A DNA stretch of 64,000 nt from assembly GCF_003265325.1 (NCBI RefSeq), contig NZ_QGNX01000007.1:85696-149695 (forward strand), read 5' to 3'. Origin of the DNA: Oceanibium sediminis. Its GTDB lineage: Bacteria; Pseudomonadota; Alphaproteobacteria; Rhodobacterales; Rhodobacteraceae. Under the pieces are notes generated by a model. That model searched no databases. It worked only from the letters and a program-made list of their open reading frames with translations, and had not been told where the DNA came from. This document shows positions 1 through 8,440 of this stretch, in pieces. A program made the position numbers and the translations under genes. The stretch's first letter is position 1, and each line of letters starts with the position of its first letter.

Positions 1-583
1 GCAGGAACAGGACCAGCGATGCACCGAACACGAGGTAGTAGTTCAGGACCTTGCCGGTGATCCGCGTGCCCATGAACTCCCCGACGCGGTTGGCCGAGGT
101 CAGGACGCGCGGGATCTTGTAGGTCAGGCCATCCTCACCCCCCGTCAGGCTGGAGAATTGGGACACCAGCACCGCTACCGCGGACGCCACCGCCAGGGTG
201 ATCATGGCGAAGAAGATCGCCCGCACACGAAGGCTGAACAGGCCGATCAGCAGCGCCAGGACAACCGCAGCCAGCGCCCCGCTCAACGAGCCGACCAGCA
301 ACGCGTCGAAGCCCCGGCCAAGATGGGTGGACGCCAGTGCGACACCATAGGCGCCAAGGCCGAAGAACATCGTGTGCGCGAAGCTGACGATCCCGCCATA
401 GCCCAGAAGCAAGTCATAGCTCGCCGCCAGCAGGATGAAGATGCAGATCCGGGCCGCGGTATCCAAGGGGCGCACCCCGTCGAAGATGAACGGCGCACCG
501 GCCAGGCAGACCAGGATCACCAGCAGCAGCCCTGTCAGGATGGCAGAGCGCGGCTGATCCCCGGAAAGAAGTTTGATGATCAT
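1..583 (-). CDS. livM: LIV-type ABC transporter permease LivM (3' end outside window)
   Basis: Inner-membrane permease of a branched-chain amino acid/amide-type (LIV) ABC importer. About 194 residues are visible, starting MIIKLLSGDQPR, followed by closely spaced hydrophobic helices and the LivM-like stretch SYDLLLGYGGIVSFAHTMFF. The ATG at 583 overlaps the stop of livH just upstream, so the two are translationally coupled. The C-terminus lies beyond the left edge. It pairs with LivH to form the channel. The substrate cannot be read from the sequence; branched-chain amino acids, amides or aromatic acids are all possible for this family. Confidence 0.85.
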   Translation of the reverse strand, partial: MIIKLLSGDQPRSAILTGLLLVILVCLAGAPFIFDGVRPLDTAARICIFILLAASYDLLLGYGGIVSFAHTMFFGLGAYGVALASTHLGRGFDALLVGSLSGALAAVVLALLIGLFSLRVRAIFFAMITLAVASAVAVLVSQFSSLTGGEDGLTYKIPRVLTSANRVGEFMGTRITGKVLNYYLVFGASLVLFL

Positions 584-584
584 C

Positions 585-1616
585 TCATTTCGCCTTCACG
601 ACTGGCAGCATGCCTTGCGGCCGCCACATCAGGATTGCGGTCATCAGCGCGATGTTCGACACCAGCGCCAGCTTCGGTTCCAGAAAAGCGACGTAGTTCT
701 GCAGCAAGCCCACCAGCAGCGCGCCGATGAAGGCCCCCTCGACCGAGCCAAGCCCGCCGATGATCGCGACGATGAAGACCAGGACCATCATCTCCTCGCC
801 CATTCCGGCGGTGATGACCTCCTGGTAGAGGCCCCACATCACCCCGCCGAGGCCTGCAAGCGCCGAGCCGGCGACGAAGACGCCGATAAAGACCAGGCGC
901 AGGCGGTAGCCGAGCGCTTCGACCATGGGGCCGTTTTCCACCCCGGCGCGCACGATCAGGCCGATCTTGGTGCGGCGCAGGACCATGCGCATGGCGATGA
1001 ACAACACAAGGCCGATCCCCACCGCGAGCAGGCGGTATTTCTCCATCGCGGCACCGGCGAAGGTGACCGCGCCTTTCAGCATCTCGGGGCGGTTGATGAA
1101 GATCTCGTCCGGGCCCCAGATGACGTGGATCAGCTGCTCAATCACGATCAGCCCGCCGACAGTCACGAGGATCTGCTTGAGGTGCGCGCCGTAGACCGGC
1201 TTTACGATGACCCGCTCGAACCCCCAGCCGAGCGCTCCGGTTACGGCCATGGCCGCCAGCACCGCAAGCGAGATCGCGGACATGTTCAGAAGCAGCGACG
1301 CGGCCCCGGTCCAGTCGCCCAGCGCGATCAGCACCGACACGCCGACAAAGGCCCCGACCGAGATGAACGCGCCGTGCCCAAAGTTGATGACGTCCATCAG
1401 GCCGAACACCAGCGTCAGGCCGGACGCCATGATGAAGATCATCATCCCCATCGCCAGGCCGGACACCGTCAGCGTCAGCCAGGACGACGGCACGCCGATG
1501 GCAATGAACCCCAGCACGACGAGTATCGGGACCAACAGGACCGGCATCGCCTTGCCCAGCCGTTCACCCAAGGTGAGATCGGCGAAGGTCGGTTTGTGGT
1601 CGGGAGCGAGCGTCAT
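585..1616 (-). CDS. livH: LIV-type ABC transporter permease LivH
   Basis: Second permease of the ABC importer, 343 aa, with a hydrophilic N-terminus of about 28 residues and then roughly eight membrane segments. The LivH family stretch GLMDVINFGHGAFISVGAF is plain near residue 75, and the EAA-like cytoplasmic segment near GGLGSVEGAFIGALLVG is present towards the end. Its ATG lies inside the end of livF (4-base overlap) and its stop overlaps the livM start, which fits one polycistronic mRNA. It is slightly longer than the usual ~300 aa LivH because of the N-terminal tail. Confidence 0.9.
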   Translation of the reverse strand: MTLAPDHKPTFADLTLGERLGKAMPVLLVPILVVLGFIAIGVPSSWLTLTVSGLAMGMMIFIMASGLTLVFGLMDVINFGHGAFISVGAFVGVSVLIALGDWTGAASLLLNMSAISLAVLAAMAVTGALGWGFERVIVKPVYGAHLKQILVTVGGLIVIEQLIHVIWGPDEIFINRPEMLKGAVTFAGAAMEKYRLLAVGIGLVLFIAMRMVLRRTKIGLIVRAGVENGPMVEALGYRLRLVFIGVFVAGSALAGLGGVMWGLYQEVITAGMGEEMMVLVFIVAIIGGLGSVEGAFIGALLVGLLQNYVAFLEPKLALVSNIALMTAILMWRPQGMLPVVKAK

Positions 1617-2341
1617 CTCAATGCGCCTTCCATGCTCAGGCCCATCAGACGTTCCTGAAGGTCCTTGTTCTCGGCAAGTTCGGACATGGCGCCATTCCAG
1701 ATCACCCGCCCGTCGTCCATGACGGCCGCACTGTCGCCCAAGGCCCGCGCGACCGAGAAGTTCTGCTCCACCAGCAGGATCGACGCGCCCTGCGCCTTCA
1801 ACTCGCGCAGCGCGCGGGCCATGGTCGAAACGATTGCGGGCGCCAGCCCCTTGGTCGGCTCGTCGATCAGGTAGAGCTTGCGATCCTCGGCCATGGCGCG
1901 GGCGATCGACAGCATCTGCTTCTGCCCGCCCGACAGGTTGCCCGCCTCGCTGCGCCAGAAGGTGCCCAGCGCCGGAAACGCGCTCAGCAGCCAGTCCTTG
2001 CGTTTGGGATCGAGCGGGCCGGAGGTGCAGCCCAGCACCATGTTTTCCTCGACCGTCAGGTCGCGGAAGATACCCATGTCTTCCGGCACGAAGCCGATGC
2101 CCGCGCGCGCCCTTGCGGAAACGGAAAGGCGCGTGATGTCCTGCCCGTCATAGTGGATTTCCCCGGACTTGGCGGCCCATTGCCCCATGATGGACTTCAG
2201 CGTGGTGGTCTTGCCCACGCCGTTGCGCCCCAGAAGCATGGTCACCTGCCCGCGCGGCACGACGAGGTCTACGCCTTGCAGGATGTGGTATTGCGCGATG
2301 TCCGTGTGCAGGCCGTTCAGTGACAGGATCGGGTCAGACAT
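1613..2341 (-). CDS. livF: LIV-type ABC transporter ATP-binding protein LivF
   Basis: Cytoplasmic ATPase subunit, 242 aa, normal LivF length. Walker A GRNGVGKT lies at residues 38-45, the signature LSGGQ at 136-140 and Walker B LYLIDE at 156-161. The livG stop region overlaps its start by 8 bases and its own end overlaps livH. It energises the importer together with LivG. Intact ATPase motifs and tight spacing suggest the transporter is functional. Confidence 0.92.
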   Translation of the reverse strand: MSDPILSLNGLHTDIAQYHILQGVDLVVPRGQVTMLLGRNGVGKTTTLKSIMGQWAAKSGEIHYDGQDITRLSVSARARAGIGFVPEDMGIFRDLTVEENMVLGCTSGPLDPKRKDWLLSAFPALGTFWRSEAGNLSGGQKQMLSIARAMAEDRKLYLIDEPTKGLAPAIVSTMARALRELKAQGASILLVEQNFSVARALGDSAAVMDDGRVIWNGAMSELAENKDLQERLMGLSMEGALR

Positions 2342-3098
2342 GATCCAGCTCCTTGCCGAGGTAGGCTTCCTGCACCACAGCGGAGGCCATCACCTCGGCC
2401 GGGGGGCCATCGGCGGCCAGCGCGCCGTTGTGCAGAACGATGATCCGGTCCGCGAGGCTGCGGATCACGTCCAGCTTGTGCTCGACCAGCAGAACCGTGC
2501 GTTCACGGTCCGCCTTGATCTCGGCGATCAGGTCCAGGATCACGGGGGCTTCGTCCACGCTCATCCCGGCGGTGGGTTCGTCGAACATGTAGACCATCGG
2601 GTCCATGCCGATCAGCAGCGCCACCTCCAACTTGCGCTGATCCCCGTGCGAGAGTTCGGAGACCAGGTGCTCCTTCTGGGTGTCCAGTCGGACACGCTCC
2701 AGGATCGCCATCGCGGCGATGGTCAGTTCCGTGTGACTGTCAGCCATCGAAAACAGGCCGAGGCCCTTGTGCTGCTTTGACTGGATCACCAGGCGCACGT
2801 TTTCCAGTACCGTCAGGCTGGGAAACAGGTTGGTCAGCTGAAACGCCCGCCCAAGCCCGCGGCGGCAGCGATCCGCGACGCCAAGCCGGGTGATGTCCTC
2901 ACCCATCAGCTTCACGGTTCCCGAACTGGCCGTGATCTGCCCCGAGATCAGGTTGAAATAGGTCGTCTTGCCTGCCCCGTTCGGGCCGACGATGGCGGTC
3001 AGCTCACCCGCGTGGAAGCTGGACGACACCGCGTCGACGGCCACGTGGCCACCGAACCGGACGGTCAGCGCGTCGGTTTCAAGGAGGGTCTGGGTCAT
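2334..3098 (-). CDS. livG: LIV-type ABC transporter ATP-binding protein LivG
   Basis: Second ATPase subunit, 254 aa. Walker A GPNGAGKT is at residues 38-45, Walker B YMFDEPTAG near 170-178 and the signature is the LivG-style variant SHGDQ near 150-154. The characteristic GLGRAFQLTNLFPSLTVLENV stretch identifies LivG rather than LivF. The gene follows the binding-protein gene after about 75 bases that hold a strong hairpin (3116-3144) and is the first of four overlapping downstream genes. Confidence 0.92.
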   Translation of the reverse strand: MTQTLLETDALTVRFGGHVAVDAVSSSFHAGELTAIVGPNGAGKTTYFNLISGQITASSGTVKLMGEDITRLGVADRCRRGLGRAFQLTNLFPSLTVLENVRLVIQSKQHKGLGLFSMADSHTELTIAAMAILERVRLDTQKEHLVSELSHGDQRKLEVALLIGMDPMVYMFDEPTAGMSVDEAPVILDLIAEIKADRERTVLLVEHKLDVIRSLADRIIVLHNGALAADGPPAEVMASAVVQEAYLGKELDHV

Positions 3099-3115
3099 CG
3101 TGTTCTTTCCCTGTT

Positions 3116-3144
3116 CCCCGGGCAGCCGGATCGGCCGCCCGGGG
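3116..3144 (-). other. Intercistronic hairpin between the binding-protein gene and livG
   Basis: Two 12-base arms (3116-3127 and 3133-3144) are complementary with one mismatch around a 5-base loop and are almost pure G/C. No U-tract follows on the minus strand, so this is not a classical terminator. In ABC operons such hairpins commonly lie after the binding-protein gene, where they stabilise the upstream mRNA or attenuate the downstream genes, so the binding protein is made in excess. That role is inferred. Confidence 0.6.
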
Positions 3145-3173
3145 CTTGGAAGGTACGATACACGCGTTGCGTG

Positions 3174-4349
3174 TTACTGGTTACGAACCGGGATGTTCAT
3201 TTCATCCATGCCGATCTCGCGCACGAGAACCGGCACACCGTAGTCCTTGCCTTCCTGGATCTCGGTGCGGAAGTGATACATGGACTGCAGCGCCTGGTGA
3301 TCCTCGGGGCGGAACTGCATGGTGCCCTTCGGGGTTTCCCAGGTCATGCCTTCCATCGCCTCGATCAGCGCTTCGGTGTCCTCTGCGCCGCCGGCCTTCT
3401 TGATCGCCTCGACGATCGCCAGACCAGCCGCCATACCGCCCGCGGTGAAGAAGTCGGGCGGGCTGTCAAAACGCTCGAAATGCGTCTTCACCAGCCACTC
3501 GTTGATCGGGTTCTGGGGGATTTCATAGTAGTAGTAGGTCGCGCCCTCCATGCCCGGCAGTTCCTTGTGGGCTTTCAGCGCGGCAAGGATGTTCCCGCCG
3601 GTCGCGATCTCGATCCCGAAGCGCTCGGGCTCCATCGCGTTGATCTTGCCCATCGGGTTTCCACCCCCGGCCCAGATGATGAAGAGCTTCTTCTCGCCCT
3701 CGATATCGGCCATCTCGGTGAAGATCCGCTCCGCCGCCGCGGTGAAATCCGTGGTGTCGGTGGGGACATATTCTTCGTGGGCAATCGTCGCGCCGGTCGC
3801 TTCCAGCGCTTCCTTGAACGCCGCCACACCGTCACGGCCAAAGGCGTAATCCTGCGCGAGGGTCGCGACGACCACTCCCTCCCCGCCCAGCGCGACCGCG
3901 TTGGAGATAGCATCCTGAGAGGAGTTGCGCCCCGTGCGGAAGATGTAGGGATTCCAGTTCTCGCCGGTGATCGAGTCCGCCACCGCAGGCTCGACGATCA
4001 GGATACGCTCGTACTCCTCGGCGACCGGCAGCATGGCCAGCGCCACGCCGGAACTCACCGGACCAACGGCGATATGCGCGTCATCGTCGCCATAAGCCTC
4101 TTCCAGGAGGGTGCGGCCGATATCCGGCTTCAGCTGGGTGTCCTTCTCGATCAGGACGATCTTTTCGCCGTCGATCTCCATGGTGCCGCCGGTGGCGTAT
4201 TCCAGCCCCAGCTTCAGACCATTGTGCGACTGGGCCGCATAAGCCTCGAGCGGGCCGGTCTTGCCATAGACATGGGCGATCCGGATTTCGGCAGAGGCTA
4301 CGGACGACATCAACGCGCCGGTAACCGTCAACGCAAACAAGCGCAGCAT
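3174..4349 (-). CDS. LIV-type ABC transporter periplasmic substrate-binding protein
   Basis: Periplasmic type-1 binding protein (Peripla_BP_6), 391 aa from the ATG at 4349. This start is preferred over the in-frame ATG at 4391 because GGAGGAGA stands just upstream and because it begins directly with a signal peptide (MLRLFALTVTGALMSSVASA). The mature part begins EIRIAHVYGKTGPLEAYA, typical of the family. It delivers substrate to LivHM. It is the first gene of the operon, and a palindrome (4389-4406) lies 40 bases upstream. Relatives bind branched-chain amino acids, amides or lignin-type aromatic acids; the sequence does not decide which. Confidence 0.85.
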   Translation of the reverse strand: MLRLFALTVTGALMSSVASAEIRIAHVYGKTGPLEAYAAQSHNGLKLGLEYATGGTMEIDGEKIVLIEKDTQLKPDIGRTLLEEAYGDDDAHIAVGPVSSGVALAMLPVAEEYERILIVEPAVADSITGENWNPYIFRTGRNSSQDAISNAVALGGEGVVVATLAQDYAFGRDGVAAFKEALEATGATIAHEEYVPTDTTDFTAAAERIFTEMADIEGEKKLFIIWAGGGNPMGKINAMEPERFGIEIATGGNILAALKAHKELPGMEGATYYYYEIPQNPINEWLVKTHFERFDSPPDFFTAGGMAAGLAIVEAIKKAGGAEDTEALIEAMEGMTWETPKGTMQFRPEDHQALQSMYHFRTEIQEGKDYGVPVLVREIGMDEMNIPVRNQ

Positions 4350-4388
4350 GGGGTTCTCCTCCCTGGTTTCTCCCTGCCAAACATGAAA

Positions 4389-4406
4389 CATGAATCATAA
4401 TTCATG
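4389..4406. promoter_or_regulatory. Perfect inverted repeat, candidate operator of the ABC operon
   Basis: The sequence catgaatcataattcatg is a perfect 7+7 inverted repeat with a 4-base AT spacer, lying about 40 bases upstream of the binding-protein start codon in otherwise GC-rich DNA. Its size and symmetry suit a GntR/MarR/Lrp-type dimer. No regulator gene is adjacent in the visible part. It could autoregulate from outside the window. Confidence 0.5.
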
Positions 4407-4507
4407 TCAATCGAGTCGTGGGCTGGGGCAAGCGGCGGAGGAACCCGGCCCTCTCTCGCTCCCAAAAGAGGACCCTACCCGCACCGCCCCCTTTGAGTAC
4501 GCGCCTC

Positions 4508-7500
4508 TCACATCGGGGGGCATTGTCCCGTGAACGAGTACTCTATGAGGGTGGCCGCCTCGCCGACATGGCCGTGCGCGGTGAGTGCCTGGCCTTCCGA
4601 TCCGGGCGACCAGCCGTCCTCTATGGTCGCCGGGCCCTTGAGCACCACTCCGTTGCCGAGCGTCATTTCCACGGCCAAAGCGGTGTCGCCGTCGCGAGTC
4701 ATGGAAACCTTCACCCAGTCGCCCGGGGTCGTCTCGAAATCCATGAGCAGGCGCTGAGGGGGGCCATCCGCTTCCGCTTCACAGCCCAGAACGCGCGCGG
4801 GGAGTGTCAGGGCATCCCCCAGTTGCAGCGTGATTTCGCCTGTCCCAACGGGTTCAGGGGCGCTTTGGTCGTCAGGATTCGCAGAGGCCGAAGCGGATCC
4901 GGGGGCCGAAGCAGGCGGCGGGCTGAAGGTGAAGGAGACCTGCTGCCCAAGCGATCTGCCGTCTTCCGCGCGCAGCGTTGTCGGAACCGTGAGCGTGTAG
5001 TCGCCGCCCTCGCCCCCGCCTTGCGGGGCAATGTTCAGCGTCATGCCGGATGGATCGAGCGTGACATTCACCGGCGCCCCCCTGCCGCCGGTTTCAAGCA
5101 TGATGCCGCCGAGCGTGCTTTCCTCGACCGGAATGTTGAAGGCCACCCTGGCGCCGCCCGTCTGCTCGTCGGCCCAGACCCCCAGGGGTTCGAGCGGGAC
5201 GTCGAGCGTTACGGGCAGCCGGGTGACACGCTCGGTCACGCCGTCACGGGCGATGATTTCGAAAGCGGTGGCGGGCCCCGCCATCAGGGTCGCCGGGTCG
5301 GGGGTGAACTGCGGCTCGTTCAGCAGCACCGCGAGCGTTGACCAGTGCTGCCCGTCTACCGTGTAGCGCAGGCTGTAGGTCAGCCCGCCCGCTTGCCCTT
5401 GATCCCAGGTCAGGGCTTCGCCCGCGCGATAGTTCGCCCCGGGCGCGTGAGAGGTGACCTCGGGCGCGCCGAGCGCCGGATCGGCGCGGCGTTCCGCGAT
5501 GACCTGAGCCTCGCGGCGCAGGACGATCCGCGCCGGCTCACCCGACACCGGAACCGTCACCGCGAATGGCCAGGGACCGGTTTCGGCCGGCCGCGGCCCG
5601 ATGGAGGCGCTGGCCAGCAGATGACCGTCCGCCCCCTCGACGTGCAGCTCGTAAGGACCATCCCCGGCCAGCGGGTCGCGCTGGCCGCGAACGCCGATGG
5701 CCGGCAACAGCATCGCGTTGGCCCCCTCGACAACGCCTGAGAGCATGATCCACCGGGCATCGGGCAACGCCGGGGTGCCATCGTTCCGAACGGTGTCGTC
5801 GTCGAACGCGTCCGACAGTTGCGCGAGTTGAACGCGCGAATACACCGGCGCCTCTGCCCGCCGCCCGCGGCTGTAGCGCAGCATGGCCGGCATACGCTCG
5901 ATCAACCAGTTGTACTGATTTCCATCGATCCAGTAGTCCCGGTGCGGTTCATACAGGCACGGGAACATCAGGTTCAGCATCGGCGCGCTGGTCTGTGCGT
6001 TGCCAAGGTCGCTCGACTTTTGCCAACCATCCGCTCCATCAAGCGCAATGCGCATCCCGTCGATGCCCGGCGCAACAGTCTGGAACTGCTTTTGGCAGAT
6101 CTCGTGCCTGTGCTGGGCATCGTTGGCATATGGCGTGTGCGGCAGGCCGTAAACATGGCCGAATTCATGCGCGACAAGCGGGCTGTACAAGACACCGGGG
6201 CGGTTCTTCGCAAATGCGGGCGAAAAGGCACTCATGATGATCATGTTCTGGCCCGTCCGGTCGGTATGCAGGCTGTCCATGGGGCCGGCATCGGGCTCTC
6301 CGAACCAATGGGGTTCATCGCCGGGCCGCCGCAGGGATTCCGATTGCTCGAACTCTCCGCGGGTGATGCCGCCGCCGCCAAGGCTCGGGGGGTGATAGGA
6401 CACCAGGATATCCGCGTTCGACTGTGCGGCGACATGCTCGTGAAACAGGCGAACCAGGGCATTCCAATTGTTGTAGACCGCCGCCTGCTTGGCGGGGTTC
6501 GCCTGCCCGAGGTTGCTCCACAGGGAAAACCCGTCTTCGTCGCACAGCGCCCATCCGGCCCCAGGCAGGCCGCAGATGGTATCCTGCAGATTGTAGCTTC
6601 CCTTGTAGCGCCCCCTGACCCGCGCCACCGGCAGGATCTGGTTGGCGAACGCCTGCTCCTGGCGCGCGGCTTGCAGGATTTGCCCCAGGATCTGGGGATC
6701 GGCGCCTTCCTGCCATTCGGAATGTTCGGCGATGTAGTAGTCGAAGGTGACCTGGTCGACGTGCTGGCTGGCGTAGTCCAGCGTCAGCTCCACCGTCACG
6801 GGGGCGATGTCCACGTCATCGGGATAGTGGTTTTCGGGCCGGACCTCGGCCTGGACATTCCGGGGGGCATTCTGCCCGGAGGGGGTCCACTCGAACAGGT
6901 TCAACGTGTGCAGGCCAAGCCGGCGGTCTTCATCGTTGAACTGGTCAGTCCGTTCCAGGCGGCGCTGAAGCTCGGGGAACACCGTTTTATCCCGGTCGTC
7001 CCGAACCTCGGCCAGAAGCGCGTAGTCCAGAACCTGCCAATCGGGGTGAATATCCTCCAGCGCTTCCCAATCGTACTGGATGCGTGCGGCGGCGGGCTTG
7101 CCATGGACGAGGGGCGCGTTGCGGGTCACCTGGTAGACACCGAAGCGCATCTCGTCCGGGGCGACCATAGTCGAGATCGAGATGGTATGATCCTCCTCCA
7201 GCAGCTCCCGCGCGCGACCCCGCACACCGTCCTCGCCCCCGGTGACGAAGATCTCGTAGATCGTGCCCGAGCGCAGAGGTTCGCGCGGTTCGATCCGCAG
7301 GGACTTTTCATTCGGCAGGCCCGAGGGATCCTCGAGACGGAGGTCGAGGTCGACGAAGACGAACCCGTTGTTCGCATCGCGCGTCGTCATGGTCACGGTA
7401 GAGGGATCGAGACTGCCTTCATCCACATCCCTGCTGAATTGGACAAAGAAATCAGCGCCTTCCAGGATCACATTCTCGCGCCCGGTCAAGGGTTCGGTGT

Positions 7501-8242
7501 TGACCACCTCGAAGAATTCCGGCTCTTCGCACAGGGTCGAACTGAACGCGGCGCGGGTTTCGGGGCCGTTCTCCAGCGTGAACTCTACGTCGAGGTTGAG
7601 CTTGTCGACCCATCCCTCGCGCTGGCGCTCGTAATCGAAGGTATTGTTCCGCGTCGGTGCGACACCCGCGATGAACGTGCCGGACAGCTTCAGGCTGAAC
7701 GTGTCATCCGTCCACCTGGTCCGCAGGTTCGCCGGATTGTCCAGCGTCGCGCCGTAGTCCCGATACACGGAGAAATCATCGCGGCGCGTGTCGGCCAGGG
7801 TGTTGTAGAATCCGGTCGTCGCATATGGCCCGACCGCGCCTCCCTGCAGCTCGATCGGGTGTGCGGCGCGTATGGCGCCGCCGTCCGGGCCGCAGGGAAT
7901 GTTCCCGATGCGGACCTCGGAATACTCCAGCACCTTGCGATGGCGATGATCGTGAAGGGCGATGGCGAAGGTATTGCGGCCCTTGTAGCCACGCTCGACA
8001 AAGACCGCCTGGCCGGACATCTGCCCGTCACCCTGCGAGATCGAGCTTCCACTGATCGTTCCGCTCCATGTGCCGACCAGCTTGCCCCGGGTCTGGACGT
8101 CATAGGCATCCTCGTATGGGGCGTTGAGATCGCTCGTTTGCGCCTGCGCCAGCACCTGCGGCGCGGGGGCGACACCCGAAAAGGTCAGTGCGCAGATCAG
8201 TGCGCAAGTTCTCAGCCACGGTGTTTGTGCTCGGCTTTTCAT
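4508..8242 (-). CDS. Large secreted metzincin-like zinc metallopeptidase with Ig-like domains
   Basis: 1244-aa exported protein. A signal peptide (residues ~1-32, ending VLAQA) is followed by a beta-rich region, then a bacterial Big_5/SbsA-type Ig-like domain at about 245-358 (TEPLTGRENVILEGADFFV...). The putative catalytic motif HEFGHVYGLPH at residues 692-702 (bases 6137-6169) matches HExxHxxGxxH, the zinc ligands and Glu of metzincins. Domains after residue 870 look beta-sandwich-like, including a second Big_5-type stretch near 1030-1110 and a Ser/Ala/Pro linker near 1110-1140. Only low-complexity, intergenic-type DNA flanks it. Substrate unknown; an extracellular or surface protease is likely. 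A Met-turn after the zinc site (SAPMLNLMFPC) is possible but not certain. Confidence 0.7.
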   Translation of the reverse strand: MKSRAQTPWLRTCALICALTFSGVAPAPQVLAQAQTSDLNAPYEDAYDVQTRGKLVGTWSGTISGSSISQGDGQMSGQAVFVERGYKGRNTFAIALHDHRHRKVLEYSEVRIGNIPCGPDGGAIRAAHPIELQGGAVGPYATTGFYNTLADTRRDDFSVYRDYGATLDNPANLRTRWTDDTFSLKLSGTFIAGVAPTRNNTFDYERQREGWVDKLNLDVEFTLENGPETRAAFSSTLCEEPEFFEVVNTEPLTGRENVILEGADFFVQFSRDVDEGSLDPSTVTMTTRDANNGFVFVDLDLRLEDPSGLPNEKSLRIEPREPLRSGTIYEIFVTGGEDGVRGRARELLEEDHTISISTMVAPDEMRFGVYQVTRNAPLVHGKPAAARIQYDWEALEDIHPDWQVLDYALLAEVRDDRDKTVFPELQRRLERTDQFNDEDRRLGLHTLNLFEWTPSGQNAPRNVQAEVRPENHYPDDVDIAPVTVELTLDYASQHVDQVTFDYYIAEHSEWQEGADPQILGQILQAARQEQAFANQILPVARVRGRYKGSYNLQDTICGLPGAGWALCDEDGFSLWSNLGQANPAKQAAVYNNWNALVRLFHEHVAAQSNADILVSYHPPSLGGGGITRGEFEQSESLRRPGDEPHWFGEPDAGPMDSLHTDRTGQNMIIMSAFSPAFAKNRPGVLYSPLVAHEFGHVYGLPHTPYANDAQHRHEICQKQFQTVAPGIDGMRIALDGADGWQKSSDLGNAQTSAPMLNLMFPCLYEPHRDYWIDGNQYNWLIERMPAMLRYSRGRRAEAPVYSRVQLAQLSDAFDDDTVRNDGTPALPDARWIMLSGVVEGANAMLLPAIGVRGQRDPLAGDGPYELHVEGADGHLLASASIGPRPAETGPWPFAVTVPVSGEPARIVLRREAQVIAERRADPALGAPEVTSHAPGANYRAGEALTWDQGQAGGLTYSLRYTVDGQHWSTLAVLLNEPQFTPDPATLMAGPATAFEIIARDGVTERVTRLPVTLDVPLEPLGVWADEQTGGARVAFNIPVEESTLGGIMLETGGRGAPVNVTLDPSGMTLNIAPQGGGEGGDYTLTVPTTLRAEDGRSLGQQVSFTFSPPPASAPGSASASANPDDQSAPEPVGTGEITLQLGDALTLPARVLGCEAEADGPPQRLLMDFETTPGDWVKVSMTRDGDTALAVEMTLGNGVVLKGPATIEDGWSPGSEGQALTAHGHVGEAATLIEYSFTGQCPPM

Positions 8243-8440
8243 CGGTTCCCCCTTGCCAGGCGCCCCCGGCAGCGATGCGCCCGCTGAAGCAGGGCCGGTT
8301 CAATTGCAACCCGGACCGGCAGGCAAGTCCGCCCGCCGGCCCTTGAGGGAAGGTCATTCGCGCGGCACACGCGCGTAGAGGAAGCGGCCTCCGACACGAC
8401 GGCGGAGATCCTCATGACCCGGTTCCCTCGCCTGGTCCCA

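Noticed and set aside
573-1658. Long plus-strand open frame opposite livH (361 codons)
   Set aside because: It mirrors the GC-rich livH coding strand, has His/Gln/Asp-rich composition, no SD and no motif. The minus-strand product is clearly LivH.
5819-8287. 822-codon plus-strand open frame opposite the metzincin gene
   Set aside because: Shadow of codon bias in the GC-rich minus-strand gene; the minus frame has a signal peptide and an intact zinc motif.
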